In this document: positions 8,978 to 18,255 of the stretch, in pieces
How the letters are laid out: each line of letters begins with the position of its first letter
How positions within the stretch are numbered: the stretch's first letter is position 1
From: Labilibaculum sp.
Lineage (GTDB): Bacteria > Bacteroidota > Bacteroidia > Bacteroidales > Marinifilaceae
Direction: 5' to 3'
DNA: 64,000 bases
NCBI GenBank assembly: GCA_016342745.1
Contig: JAEINT010000019.1
Span: 60,210 to 124,209 of the forward strand
Notes under the pieces: generated by a model
The model's database searches: none
Seen by the model: the letters and a program-made list of their open reading frames with translations, nothing else
Told to the model about the DNA's origin: nothing
Translations under genes and position numbers: made by a program

Positions 8978-9008
8978 TTTGTCTACACCAACAATATTAG
9001 TATTTTTG
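8978..9008 (+). promoter_or_regulatory. Bacteroidota promoter of the tatD-tcdA pair
   Basis: TTTG (8978-8981), a 19-base spacer, then TATTTTTG (9001-9008) matches the -33/-7 consensus TTTG-N19-TAnnTTTG exactly. The expected start of transcription lies only about 6-9 bases before the ATG at 9019, so the mRNA is nearly leaderless. Confidence 0.75.
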
Positions 9009-9018
9009 CCGAACGAAA

Positions 9019-9684
9019 ATGAGCATACCCTTGGTACCTTATATCGACATTCACACACATTCATCAGTGGTGCAATCCGATATCTGTTCCATCCAATCTA
9101 AAAGTATGGAGGAACAAATAAAGGATAATGGGAAAGCTATATATTCCTTAGGGATACATCCATGGAAAATAGAGGATATCAACATCGCTTCTACCTTAGA
9201 AAAATTGGAACAAATTTCTTCACAAAATCACATTCTAGCAATTGGAGAAATAGGCCTCGATCGCTTAATTCAAACTCCCCTATCTGTTCAAATAGAAATT
9301 TTACTCTCGCAAATTAGTATTGCAGAAAGGGCGCAAAAACCAATCGTTATTCATTGTGTAAAATCTTTTCCAGAACTAATTGAAATTCGTAAGAAACACA
9401 AAAGTTTTCCATGGATTATACATGGTTTTCAAAAAAATAAAATAATTGCTGATGAATTAATTGAATTGGGCTGTTACCTATCTTTTGGTAAAGCCTTATT
9501 TACAAACAAGAAGTTACGAGCCCTTTTTTGCTCGCTTCCAACAAGTCAAATCTTTCTTGAAACAGACGAAAGTGATGTTTCCATTAAAGAAATCTACAAT
9601 AAAGTTGCGGATATAAAAGAGATGGAACTGGAGAGTTTAAAAAAAGAGCTATTTAAAAATTTTAAGACCTGTTTTAAGAAGTGA
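9019..9684 (+). CDS. TatD family metal-dependent hydrolase
   Basis: A 221-residue TIM-barrel hydrolase. Metal ligands of the family are visible: D10-x-H12-x-H14 (DIHTH), E77 in AIGEIGLDR, H112 in VIHCVK, H135 in IIHGFQ, and an aspartate in LETDES near the C terminus. TatD proteins are Mg-dependent DNases or related hydrolases acting in DNA repair or turnover. This copy is shorter than E. coli TatD (about 260 residues), as is common in Bacteroidota. Its stop overlaps the next start (TGATG), so it is co-translated with tcdA. Confidence 0.85.
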   Translation: MSIPLVPYIDIHTHSSVVQSDICSIQSKSMEEQIKDNGKAIYSLGIHPWKIEDINIASTLEKLEQISSQNHILAIGEIGLDRLIQTPLSVQIEILLSQISIAERAQKPIVIHCVKSFPELIEIRKKHKSFPWIIHGFQKNKIIADELIELGCYLSFGKALFTNKKLRALFCSLPTSQIFLETDESDVSIKEIYNKVADIKEMELESLKKELFKNFKTCFKK

Positions 9685-10421
9685 TGAGTACAGAATGGTT
9701 AAGCAGAACGGAACTGCTTTTAGGAAATGACAAGCTAAACAAGCTAAAGTCAGCACATGTTTTGGTTGTTGGATTAGGTGGTGTTGGTGCATATGCAGCC
9801 GAACAAATTTGCAGAGCTGGCGTTGGAGAAATGACAATTGTAGATGGAGATGATATTGAATCGACCAATATTAATCGTCAATTACCAGCAAGCATAAGTA
9901 ATTTAGGTAAAGACAAAGCCCTTGTTATGGGAGAACGTTTACTAGATATCAATCCCAATCTAAAACTCAACATCATTAACGAATATCTGAGAGAAGAAAG
10001 AATGATTGAAGTCTTGCGAGAGCGAAGCTATGATTATGTCGTTGATGCCATTGACACTCTAGCACCTAAACTTTTCTTAATTTATCATAGCCTTCAAAAC
10101 AAGCTAAATATTGTAAGTGCAATGGGTGCTGGGGGAAAAATGGATCCTACAAAAATTCAGGTGACCGATATTTCCAAATCGTACAACTGCCGACTAGCGC
10201 GAATGTTACGAAAAAAACTTCATCAACTAGGTGTTCGAAAGGGTGTTCAAGTTGTATTTTCACCTGAAGATGTTTCCAAAGATGCTGTTGTGATCGCAGA
10301 AAGTAAAAATAAAAAATCTAATGTTGGTACCATTTCATATATGCCTCCATTGTTTGGATGTTTCTGCTCTTCAGTTGTAATTAATGGCCTACTTGCTAGC
10401 TCGGAGCAAAACCTTAATTAA
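9684..10421 (+). CDS. tcdA: tRNA threonylcarbamoyladenosine dehydratase TcdA
   Basis: A 245-residue E1-like ATP-dependent enzyme of the ThiF/MoeB/HesA family. The nucleotide motif is VVGLGGVGAYAAE (about residues 28-40), followed by the acidic VDGDDIESTNINRQ, DAIDTLAPK and GAGGKMDPTKIQ, the pattern of TcdA (CsdL). It cyclises t6A at position 37 of ANN-decoding tRNAs to ct6A. ATG 9684 overlaps the tatD stop and is preferred over GTG 9681. Confidence 0.9.
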   Translation: MSTEWLSRTELLLGNDKLNKLKSAHVLVVGLGGVGAYAAEQICRAGVGEMTIVDGDDIESTNINRQLPASISNLGKDKALVMGERLLDINPNLKLNIINEYLREERMIEVLRERSYDYVVDAIDTLAPKLFLIYHSLQNKLNIVSAMGAGGKMDPTKIQVTDISKSYNCRLARMLRKKLHQLGVRKGVQVVFSPEDVSKDAVVIAESKNKKSNVGTISYMPPLFGCFCSSVVINGLLASSEQNLN

Positions 10422-10513
10422 AGCTAAATTTACTTAAAACTCAATTGCCTTTCCAATAAATTAGCTACATTGAAAATTAAATAACTCTTACCATATTTTA
10501 ATATTTGTCCGCT

Positions 10514-11020
10514 ATGACTTTTTATGATATTCTTTCTTCTCCAATTGGCAATTTATTAATGGTTGCCAATGAAAATGGATTAAATAAAATCCTTTTTGAA
10601 GATGAAAATCAGCTAAACAAAATAGACGACACATGGATTAATGATACGGATCGACTCAAAGAAGTTAGCAATCAGCTTAAAGCCTATTTTGCAAACGAAT
10701 TGACCGAATTCGATCTAAAATTGGCTCCTGAAGGAACTGCTTTCCAAAAACAAATTTGGAAACAGCTAGAAGAAATACCTTATGGTGAAACTTGTTCTTA
10801 TCAAGATATAGCTCTTTCCATAAACAAACCCAACGCTTGCAGGGCTATTGGAATGGCGAATTCCTTAAATCCAATTCCGATTATTATTCCTTGCCATCGA
10901 GTAATTGGGAAAAATGGAAAACTGACTGGCTATGCAGGAGGCCTAAAAACAAAAGCAAAACTACTTGGCTTGGAAAATATTGATCTAAGTAATTCAAAAA
11001 GTCAATACCAACTCTTTTAG
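10514..11020 (+). CDS. Methylated-DNA--protein-cysteine methyltransferase
   Basis: A 168-residue Ogt/AdaB-type suicide repair enzyme that removes alkyl groups from O6 of guanine onto C127 in the IIPCHRVIG motif. The helix-turn-helix arginine finger lies in NACRAIGMANSLNP and the C-terminal GYAGGLKTKAKLL closes the active site. The N-terminal ribonuclease-like domain is complete. ATG 10514 gives the usual start MTFYDI; the TTG at 10505 is less likely. It has no Ada regulatory domain. Confidence 0.9.
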   Translation: MTFYDILSSPIGNLLMVANENGLNKILFEDENQLNKIDDTWINDTDRLKEVSNQLKAYFANELTEFDLKLAPEGTAFQKQIWKQLEEIPYGETCSYQDIALSINKPNACRAIGMANSLNPIPIIIPCHRVIGKNGKLTGYAGGLKTKAKLLGLENIDLSNSKSQYQLF

Positions 11021-11223
11021 TATAAAATACATTTAATAATTAGCTCGCAATCACTCTTATTCAACCCTACTCGAGTTTACTTGAATAAGGGCCATAAATA
11101 CGTAAAATAGCTTTGATATCAGTTTCAAATAGTATAACTTGCCACTCGCAATTTACTAGCTGAATGCCTTTATTTTAGCTAATTAATATTGTGTTAAATA
11201 TCAAAAAACAAATAAACAGTTAC

Positions 11224-13020
11224 ATGAGTAAAATTTTAGGACATAGTTTCCACATTCCAGTAATGGGAACCGGATTTACCGTTGATACTCCTGTAAAAGT
11301 GGCTCATTTAGGAATTTCATCAGTTGTTTCAATTGTTGATGATATCCTACTTGAAAAAATGAGAGAGTTGTATTGCACAAAACTCAGCTTACCATTTAAG
11401 CCAATAACGGAAAAAACAAAAGACTTTCGTGCCGAAAGAATTACTTCTTATCTAAATTTAATGGATAAGATTGTAAAAGAGAAGTTCGAAAACTTGAAAA
11501 CTTCCGTACAGGAGAAAAAAGAAGATCTTGAAGAGTATCTTGATTTACTACCTGATTTTTCAGAAGTGAAAAAAGAATTCAAGGAAAAATTTGATGACAA
11601 TTCTTACGTAAAAGAAGCAAAGGAATGGTTAACGAATAATCTTCCTCTTGGATCGATTGATGTAAACATCATGACCAAGTTAGATAAGGATAATTTTTAT
11701 GAAGGTGAGCAATTGCCAGCAGAATATAACGACGCACATGCAGCTCTTCGTGGATTTGCCATGAGTAACCTGGAGAGCTCCATGGTTTTATCTGCGGGTA
11801 TGAACCCTCGCTTATATGGATACCTAGAACAATTCGAAGATTTTTATCCTGATGAAACAGGATATATCAAGAAAAAGATTGTTCTTAAAGTAAGTGATTA
11901 CCGCTCTGCATTAATACAGGGGAAATATCTTGCTAAAAAGGGAATCTGGATTTCTGAATTTCGTATTGAATCTGGTCTGAATTGTGGTGGACATGCCTTC
12001 GCAACAGATGGATTTTTAATGGGACCTATTCTTGAAGAATTCAAGGAGAACAGAGAGGAATTAAAAGCAACTTTAAACGAGATCTTGTCTCAAGCTTTAA
12101 AAACTAAAGAAAGAGCTTGTCCAGAATCCAATTTAGATTTAAGAATAACAGCACAAGGTGGAGTTGGAACTGCTGAAGAGCAAGAATTCCTAATGAACCA
12201 CTACAATCTAGATTCTATTGGTTGGGGAACTCCATTCCTTTTGGTACCTGAAGCTTGCGATGTTGATGACAAAACTTTACACCTTCTTGAGGATGCTAAA
12301 GAAAAAGATTTAGCTCTTAGTCATGCTTCTCCTTTAGGCGTTCGTTACAATACGCTTCTTGGAAATACCAGAGACAGAGATGTTCTCAAAAAATTTGCAG
12401 CAAACAAGCCAGGTAGCGCATGTACAAAAAAATTCATGTTAGCGAATACGGAATTTACGGAAAAGCCAATCTGTACGGCTTCAGTGCAATATCAAAAGTT
12501 AAAACTTGCTGATTTGAAAAATCAGGAACTTCCAAAAGAAGAGTATGATAAAGAAGTTGGTTTATTGCTTGAAAAAACCTGTTTGTGTAAAGGTTTATCT
12601 GCATCATCATTTCTTGTAAATCATATTGACACAAAGGCTGATGGAGACGGTGTTTCGATTTGCCCTGGTCCAAATTTAGCTTACTTTTCAAAAAAGGCTA
12701 AGCTAAAAGAAATGGTTGATCATATTTACAACAGAACCAATTTAATTGTTCGAAAAGATCGTCCACACATGTTTGTTAAAGAGTTAGATCTTTATGTAAG
12801 TTATCTTAAGGAACAGATTGATGAGTTGAAAGATCCTGTAAAGAAACAAATCAGATCACTGGAGAAATTTAAAACAAATCTTCTTAATGGTGTTGACTAT
12901 TACAAAGGCTTATCGAATAATTTAACAGACAAGTTTAAAGATGCAAAAAAACAGGTCAGTAACGATCTGGATAAATTAGAAAATGAAATTAGGGGATTGT
13001 TAATCTCGACAGATAAATAA
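11224..13020 (+). CDS. Uncharacterised conserved cysteine-rich protein, possibly barrel-fold
   Basis: A 598-residue protein without signal peptide or membrane segments. The function is not recognised. The N-terminal VKVAHLGISSVVSIVDD and the central RITAQGGVGTAEEQEF with GWGTPFLL suggest a TIM-barrel flavoprotein of nitronate-monooxygenase or glutamate-synthase type, by eye only. Nine cysteines are concentrated in the second half (C254 in LNCGGHAFATDG, C299, C345, C400, C417, C453, C455, C480), suggesting a metal or Fe-S site. Residues 80-135 and 510-595 are charged helical regions, likely coiled coil. ATG 11224 is preferred over GTG 11191. A strong terminator follows, so it is monocistronic. 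Confidence 0.7.
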   Translation: MSKILGHSFHIPVMGTGFTVDTPVKVAHLGISSVVSIVDDILLEKMRELYCTKLSLPFKPITEKTKDFRAERITSYLNLMDKIVKEKFENLKTSVQEKKEDLEEYLDLLPDFSEVKKEFKEKFDDNSYVKEAKEWLTNNLPLGSIDVNIMTKLDKDNFYEGEQLPAEYNDAHAALRGFAMSNLESSMVLSAGMNPRLYGYLEQFEDFYPDETGYIKKKIVLKVSDYRSALIQGKYLAKKGIWISEFRIESGLNCGGHAFATDGFLMGPILEEFKENREELKATLNEILSQALKTKERACPESNLDLRITAQGGVGTAEEQEFLMNHYNLDSIGWGTPFLLVPEACDVDDKTLHLLEDAKEKDLALSHASPLGVRYNTLLGNTRDRDVLKKFAANKPGSACTKKFMLANTEFTEKPICTASVQYQKLKLADLKNQELPKEEYDKEVGLLLEKTCLCKGLSASSFLVNHIDTKADGDGVSICPGPNLAYFSKKAKLKEMVDHIYNRTNLIVRKDRPHMFVKELDLYVSYLKEQIDELKDPVKKQIRSLEKFKTNLLNGVDYYKGLSNNLTDKFKDAKKQVSNDLDKLENEIRGLLISTDK

Positions 13021-13031
13021 AACCTCATTTA

Positions 13032-13065
13032 AAAAGCCAATCGTACATCGATTGGCTTTTTTTTT
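13032..13065 (+). terminator. Strong Rho-independent terminator
   Basis: AAAAGCCAATCG, loop TACAT, CGATTGGCTTTT, then five more T: a 12-bp perfect stem 12 bases past the stop of the cysteine-rich protein gene. Confidence 0.93.
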
Positions 13066-13403
13066 GTGAATTACTGCATATCAGAAACTTACCCAACCAC
13101 CCCTCCAACTTGGCGTAAATCACCCATTCACTTTTGAGTATTTCCAACTTGCATTTTGGGTAAATACAATGAAAACCTAAACCAATATTTCATGCATTTT
13201 TGTAGTGTGAAAGGGATATCACAAGAAAGTTTCAAAACTTTTATTGTGAATTGTGGCGAGAAAAGTAGAATGTGCTTCTACTTCGAGAGTACTTCAGATC
13301 CTAACTTTGTTTAGGTTAAGGTTAGAATTGTGGGTTAGGGTTTGAAGTATTTCTTATTTAAATTAGAATAATTGGGTTATTCCATATTGTTAGTTTTTGC
13401 TTT

Positions 13404-13448
13404 AAAACTGTAAAAAAGTCTTCACCAACTTTTTTACAGTTTTTTTTA
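13404..13448 (+). terminator. Orphan strong terminator
   Basis: A perfect 16-bp stem (AAAACTGTAAAAAAGT, loop CTTCACCA, ACTTTTTTACAGTTTT) with a T-rich tail on the plus strand. The preceding plus-strand gene already has its own terminator at 13032, so this one implies a separate plus-strand transcript starting after 13065, or a bidirectional stop for gltA. Confidence 0.75.
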
Positions 13449-13454
13449 TACAAG

Positions 13455-13489
13455 AAGAGCTGGTTTCAAAATTGAAACCAGCTCTTTTT
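13455..13489 (-). terminator. Palindromic hairpin behind gltA
   Basis: AAGAGCTGGTTTC (13455-13467) and GAAACCAGCTCTT (13474-13486) form a perfect 13-bp stem with a six-base loop. It sits 20 bases past the gltA stop. The tail is T-rich on the plus strand and poor on the minus strand, so it may be an mRNA-stabilising hairpin or a bidirectional terminator. Confidence 0.65.
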
Positions 13490-13505
13490 ATGCATAGATC
13501 ATTTT

Positions 13506-14837
13506 TTAATTTTCTTCGGCTTCCGCCATCTTTTTTATACCCGCAATTTTTTCAAGCATGTCGGTCGTAATCGATTTTGGTCTCTCCAAAGGATAACCTA
13601 AGGCACGATCCCAAATCACATTGGCACAAATACCAATTGAACGACCTATTCCGAATAATACAGTATAAAAATCATACTCCGTAACACCGTAGTGCCATTG
13701 AATTACTCCTGACTGAGCATCAACATTTGGCCAAGGATTCTTCGCCTTTCCGTGCTCTTTAAGAATATCTGGAACTACCTGATAAAGCATATCTGCATAC
13801 TTAAAAATAGGATCTTCAGGCAAGTGTTTCAAACTAAATTCACGTTGAAGCATGTATCTTGGATCCGTCTTACGCAATACAGCGTGACCAAAACCAGGAA
13901 TAACTTGTCCCGAGTTCAATGTATCCCATACAAACTGGGTCATCTCTTCTTTTGTAGGAACACGATTATCCATTTTATCCATCACCTCTTGCAACCATCT
14001 TAGAACTTCCTGGTTTGCTAAACCGTGCAATGGACCAGCCAGACCGTTAATCATCGCTGAGATCGAAAGATAAATATCAGATAACGAACTAGCTACCAAG
14101 TGACCCGTATGTGCACTCACATTACCACTTTCGTGATCACTATGAATGATAAAATGCAAACGAGAAACATCATCGTATGGTTTTTCAACACCCATCATGT
14201 GAGCAAAATTTGCTCCCATATCTAAATTTGGGTTGGAGTTAATTCTTGGTCCTTGACGATATAGCTTGTTATAAATATAAGAAGCTATTTCAGGTAGTTT
14301 CGCTAATAAATTTAACGAATCCTCATAAGTCGCTTCCCAATAATCTTTTTTATTTAATCCGGCATGATATTGTCTGTTAAAAACAGATTCTCTATTCAAT
14401 GTAAGTATCGCAGTTGAAAAGATAGCCATTGGATGACTACAACATGGGAATGAATCAATTACTTCATATACATAACGAGGCACAATTCGACGCTTACTGA
14501 ATTCATCCACAACTTGCATCACTTCTTCCTGATTCGGAAAATCTCCGGTAAGGAGTAAGTAAAACAATCCCTCAACGTAAGGCATGTCCCCTCCTTTTGG
14601 CTTTGGTAATCCTTCAATTACTTCTTCCAATGTATAACCCCTGTAACGAATTCCTTCATCTGCATCCAAATAAGAAATATCTGTAACTAAAGATTTCAAT
14701 CCCCTCATTCCACCAATCACTTGGGCTATAGTAACCTGATCAACAACGACATCCCCGTATTCTTTCAATAATTTTTTTGTCCGGGGTCTTTGTTTATCAA
14801 TTTTCTCGGATAAGGTTTGCTTCAGTGTTTTTTTCAT
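13506..14837 (-). CDS. gltA: Citrate synthase, eukaryotic (mitochondrial) type
   Basis: A 443-residue TCA-cycle enzyme condensing acetyl-CoA and oxaloacetate. Catalytic landmarks are GLAGPLHGLANQEVL (first His), VIPGFGHAVLRKTDPR (second His and Arg) and the aspartate in WPNVDAQSGV. IIHSDHESGNVSAHTGHL also matches. Length and motifs fit the eukaryotic-type dimer rather than the NADH-sensitive hexamer of E. coli. It is the second gene behind aconitase, 67 bases downstream, and the two form a TCA-entry operon. Confidence 0.93.
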   Translation of the reverse strand: MKKTLKQTLSEKIDKQRPRTKKLLKEYGDVVVDQVTIAQVIGGMRGLKSLVTDISYLDADEGIRYRGYTLEEVIEGLPKPKGGDMPYVEGLFYLLLTGDFPNQEEVMQVVDEFSKRRIVPRYVYEVIDSFPCCSHPMAIFSTAILTLNRESVFNRQYHAGLNKKDYWEATYEDSLNLLAKLPEIASYIYNKLYRQGPRINSNPNLDMGANFAHMMGVEKPYDDVSRLHFIIHSDHESGNVSAHTGHLVASSLSDIYLSISAMINGLAGPLHGLANQEVLRWLQEVMDKMDNRVPTKEEMTQFVWDTLNSGQVIPGFGHAVLRKTDPRYMLQREFSLKHLPEDPIFKYADMLYQVVPDILKEHGKAKNPWPNVDAQSGVIQWHYGVTEYDFYTVLFGIGRSIGICANVIWDRALGYPLERPKSITTDMLEKIAGIKKMAEAEEN

Positions 14838-14904
14838 ATGGTCTAAACTTTAGGTTTGGAAACCAACCGGGGAGATTGGTTTCGCATTAGCATTAGTTTG
14901 TTGT

Positions 14905-17172
14905 TTATTTTGCATTTTGTTTTCTTATCAGATTTAAAGCACTCCCCGCCTTAAACCAGTCAATTTGAACCTTGTTATAAGAATGATTTGCTACAATCGA
15001 ATCTTTTGATCCATCTTCATGCGTAACAACTAATTCTAAAGGTACACCAGGAGTAAAATTTGTTAATCCGTTAACATCAAATTTATCTTTCTCCTGAATT
15101 TTATCGTAATCATCTTTATTGGCAAATGTTAAACCTAACATTCCTTGCTTTTTAAGATTGGTTTCATGGATTCTAGCAAAAGAACGCACAATTACAACCT
15201 TTACACCTAAGTGTCTTGGTTCCATTGCAGCGTGCTCTCGAGATGATCCTTCACCATAATTCTCATCTCCAACCACAATCGAACCTAAACCACAAGCTTT
15301 TAAAGCTCTAGCAGTAACAGGTACTTCCTCATATTTTCCGTTTACCGGATTGAAAATCGAATTGGTCTCTTCATTAAAGTAATTAACCGCACCAATTAAC
15401 ATGTTGTTAGAGATATTATCTAAATGGCCTCTGTATCTTAACCAAGGTCCTGCCATTGAAATATGATCTGTTGTACATTTTCCTTTGGCTTTGATCAATA
15501 ATTTTAATCCAGTATAGTTTTCACCATTCCACTCCTTAAATGGTGCTAATAATTGCAAACGTTCCGAATCATCTTTCACATCAATAGAAACAGAACTACC
15601 ATCCGAACCCGGAGCCAGATAGCCTGAGTCTTTCATATCAAAGCCATTTGGAGGAAATTCAAATCCTTTAGGCTCATCTAATTTCACTTCAACACCATCT
15701 TCATTAATTAAGGTATCCGTCATTGGGTTAAAGCAAAGATCACCTGCGATGGCTAGAGCTGTAACCAATTCTGGAGAAGCTACAAAACCATGCGTATTTG
15801 GATTACCATCATTACGTTTCGCAAAATTTCTATTGAAAGATGTAATGATAGAGTTCTTACGTGTTGGATCGTCTGTGTGACGTTTCCACTGACCAATACA
15901 AGGTCCACAAGCATTGGCCATAATAACACCTCCAATGTCTTCAAACTCCTTTAAAATGCCATCACGCTCTGTTGTGTATCTTACTAATTCCGAACCTGGA
16001 GTTACTACAAATTCAGATTTAACTTTCAAATTTTTATCCTTTGCTTGTTTTGCTAAAGAAGCAGCTCTAGAAAGATCCTCGTAAGAAGAGTTCGTACATG
16101 AACCAATCAATCCTACTTCTAAGGTTTGTGGGTAATCATTTTCCTTAACAGCTTTTCCAAAATCGGCTAAGCTATGCGCTAAATCTGGTGTAAACGGACC
16201 ATTGATATAAGGCTGCATTTCCGACAAGTTAATTTCAATCACTTGATCGTAATATTGTTCTGGGCTTGCATAAACCTCTTCATCAGCACGAAGATGTTCC
16301 ATAACCACATCAGCCAAATCAGCAACTTGTTCGCGACCTGTATGACGCAAATAGTTACTCATATTTTGATCGTATCCGAAAATTGAAGTTGTTGCTCCAA
16401 TTTCAGCACCCATATTACAAATGGTTCCTTTCCCAGTACATGACATTGAATCAGCACCTTCACCAAAATATTCTACAATAGCACCAGTACCCCCTTTAAC
16501 GGTAAGAATACCAGCAACTTTTAAAATCACATCTTTAGGAGAAACCCAACCACTTAATTTTCCAGTTAGTTTTACCCCAATTAATTTAGGCATTTTCAAT
16601 TCCCAAGGCATTCCTGCCATCACATCAACCGCATCGGCTCCACCAACACCCACAGCAACCATTCCTAATCCACCTGCATTAACCGTATGCGAATCTGTAC
16701 CTATCATCATTCCTCCAGGAAATGCGTAATTTTCAATTACTACCTGATGAATAATACCTGCTCCTGGCTTCCAAAAACCGATACCATATTTATTAGATAC
16801 TGATTGTAAAAAGTTATATACCTCATTATTTTGTAGGACAGCATCCTTCAAATCTTCCTTAGCTCCACTTGAAGCTTGAATTAGGTGATCGCAATGCACA
16901 GTTGATGGAACTGCAACTTTCGTCTTCCCTGCATTCATAAATTGCAAAAGAGCCATTTGAGCTGTAGCATCCTGCATCGCAACTCTATCTGGAGCAAAAT
17001 TCACATAATCTTCTCCTCTATTAAATTTATCTCCCTTTTCCTCTGCGGATAAATGAGAGTATAAAATTTTCTCGCTTAATGTTAATGGTTTGCCAAGAGT
17101 CTTTCTTGCTTTATTTACCTTTTCAGGCATTTGTTCGTAAACAGATTTTATCAAATTAAAATCAAATAGCAT
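14905..17172 (-). CDS. Aconitate hydratase, mitochondrial type
   Basis: A 755-residue enzyme that isomerises citrate to isocitrate with a [4Fe-4S] cluster. The three cluster cysteines are in [11 protein letters not shown] and [35 protein letters not shown] and the C-terminal swivel-domain motif [19 protein letters not shown] are intact. Length and order match the mitochondrial-type aconitase rather than AcnA (about 890) or AcnB. It is the first gene of the operon with citrate synthase. The remainder of the intergenic region upstream offers no clear -7/-33 promoter. Confidence 0.93.
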   Translation of the reverse strand: MLFDFNLIKSVYEQMPEKVNKARKTLGKPLTLSEKILYSHLSAEEKGDKFNRGEDYVNFAPDRVAMQDATAQMALLQFMNAGKTKVAVPSTVHCDHLIQASSGAKEDLKDAVLQNNEVYNFLQSVSNKYGIGFWKPGAGIIHQVVIENYAFPGGMMIGTDSHTVNAGGLGMVAVGVGGADAVDVMAGMPWELKMPKLIGVKLTGKLSGWVSPKDVILKVAGILTVKGGTGAIVEYFGEGADSMSCTGKGTICNMGAEIGATTSIFGYDQNMSNYLRHTGREQVADLADVVMEHLRADEEVYASPEQYYDQVIEINLSEMQPYINGPFTPDLAHSLADFGKAVKENDYPQTLEVGLIGSCTNSSYEDLSRAASLAKQAKDKNLKVKSEFVVTPGSELVRYTTERDGILKEFEDIGGVIMANACGPCIGQWKRHTDDPTRKNSIITSFNRNFAKRNDGNPNTHGFVASPELVTALAIAGDLCFNPMTDTLINEDGVEVKLDEPKGFEFPPNGFDMKDSGYLAPGSDGSSVSIDVKDDSERLQLLAPFKEWNGENYTGLKLLIKAKGKCTTDHISMAGPWLRYRGHLDNISNNMLIGAVNYFNEETNSIFNPVNGKYEEVPVTARALKACGLGSIVVGDENYGEGSSREHAAMEPRHLGVKVVIVRSFARIHETNLKKQGMLGLTFANKDDYDKIQEKDKFDVNGLTNFTPGVPLELVVTHEDGSKDSIVANHSYNKVQIDWFKAGSALNLIRKQNAK

Positions 17173-17534
17173 AGTTTAATGAATTTTTGATTTATATATA
17201 TTTCCAATGGTTAATAGTTCTAAATTTAATTTAAGCACAAAAGAAAGAAATATTTTAAGAGTTAGCGATCTTTTAATGCGTTTTACGTAAGCGACAAGTT
17301 GCAAGCTTACTGACTGTACTACAACATCTTAGAATAATTGAAGCTCTATAAGTAGCTGTTAAGTACGATTAAATTTAAATATCTAAATATAACAAAAACT
17401 TGCTATATTAAAAAGCCGAAACTAAAAATCTTTATAAGCTTTCAGACTCAACCAAAAAGAGCAGATTCTACCCTACAACTATAAATTTCCCCCTTAAAAA
17501 ATAGACTTATCAGATACCTGAAAATAGGAATGTA
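17173..17534. other. Intergenic region upstream of aconitase
   Basis: There is no ORF. The only clear structure is a GTAAGC...GCTTAC inverted repeat (17287-17292 and 17305-17310) that could be an operator or hairpin in the aconitase leader. No consensus promoter was found on either strand. Confidence 0.5.
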
Positions 17535-18035
17535 TTAACTTCCCTTATTTCCAAATTCAACAACTTGAAGATCTTTAATCTCTTTTGCATCAATCGTAAA
17601 TTTTATCATGGTTTGAACTTTATGAAAACCATTAATTCCTGATGCTCCAGGATTGATATGTAAAAGATTTAATTCTTTATCGAAAATCACCTTTAATATA
17701 TGCGAATGACCTGAAATAAATAATTGCGGAGGATTGTCAAAAATTTCCGGTTTTACATTACGGTCATAATTTTTTGGATAACCTCCGATGTGTGTGATCC
17801 AAACATCAACCTCTTCGCAACGGAAACGCTGATGCTTTGGGTAATCAATGCGAACCTTATGGTCGTCTATATTTCCATAAACAGCTCTTAGAGGAGCTAT
17901 TTCGGATAATTTATCAGCGATTTCTATTCCTCCAATATCTCCAGCATGCCATATTTCATCGCATTCTTTTAAATGCTTTACCACTACTGGATCGAGCCAT
18001 GCATGAGTATCAGAAAGTAATCCTATTCGCTTCAT
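17535..18035 (-). CDS. YfcE/MJ0936-type metallophosphoesterase
   Basis: A 166-residue calcineurin-like phosphodiesterase. All metal motifs are present: LLSDTHAW (residues 5-12), WHAGDIGG, VYGNID, THIGGYP and SGHSHI. The family hydrolyses phosphodiesters with Mn or Ni; the physiological substrate is unknown. Short length and a single domain are normal. It is transcribed divergently from prfC. Confidence 0.88.
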   Translation of the reverse strand: MKRIGLLSDTHAWLDPVVVKHLKECDEIWHAGDIGGIEIADKLSEIAPLRAVYGNIDDHKVRIDYPKHQRFRCEEVDVWITHIGGYPKNYDRNVKPEIFDNPPQLFISGHSHILKVIFDKELNLLHINPGASGINGFHKVQTMIKFTIDAKEIKDLQVVEFGNKGS

Positions 18036-18217
18036 ATAATTATCCTATTCGCAATTTTGTTTCGTAAATCTACTAAAAGAAATTCAAAGAATTAAGCAAA
18101 CGTTAGCACTGTACCTGACGTGAATTTGGTTGCAGAACTCTAATGTGATACAATTGAACTTTAAAAACAGAGCCTTATTTAATCCTTATAATAGGAAGCA
18201 AAATCAGTAAAAATGAT

Positions 18218-18225
18218 TACTTTTG
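18218..18225 (+). promoter_or_regulatory. Putative -7 promoter box of prfC
   Basis: TACTTTTG fits TAnnTTTG and lies 30 bases before the prfC ATG at 18256. No clear -33 element accompanies it. Confidence 0.45.
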
Positions 18226-18255
18226 CATGCTTTTATTTTAAAGAAAATACGATCG

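Larger units (their letters stand above)
8559..9018. other. Intergenic region with structured RNA candidates and the tatD promoter
   Basis: There is no credible ORF in these 460 bases. The stretch holds a candidate structured RNA (8642-8780), a stem followed by eight T (8835-8887), and a canonical promoter for the next gene (8978-9008), each listed separately. Confidence 0.7.
13066..13505. other. Gene-free stretch with a possible small-RNA locus
   Basis: These 440 bases contain no convincing protein gene. They hold a GTAGAA-TGTGC-TTCTAC hairpin near 13266, a G/T-rich patch with repeated GGTTA(A)GG units near 13313-13343, and two strong inverted repeats listed separately. A 40-codon ORF (13192-13314) was judged accidental. 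Confidence 0.6.

Noticed and set aside
13192..13314. 40-codon ORF MHFCSVKGISQ... before the orphan terminator
   Set aside because: No similarity, no good start context, and composition unlike neighbours. Kept only as part of the small-RNA locus.
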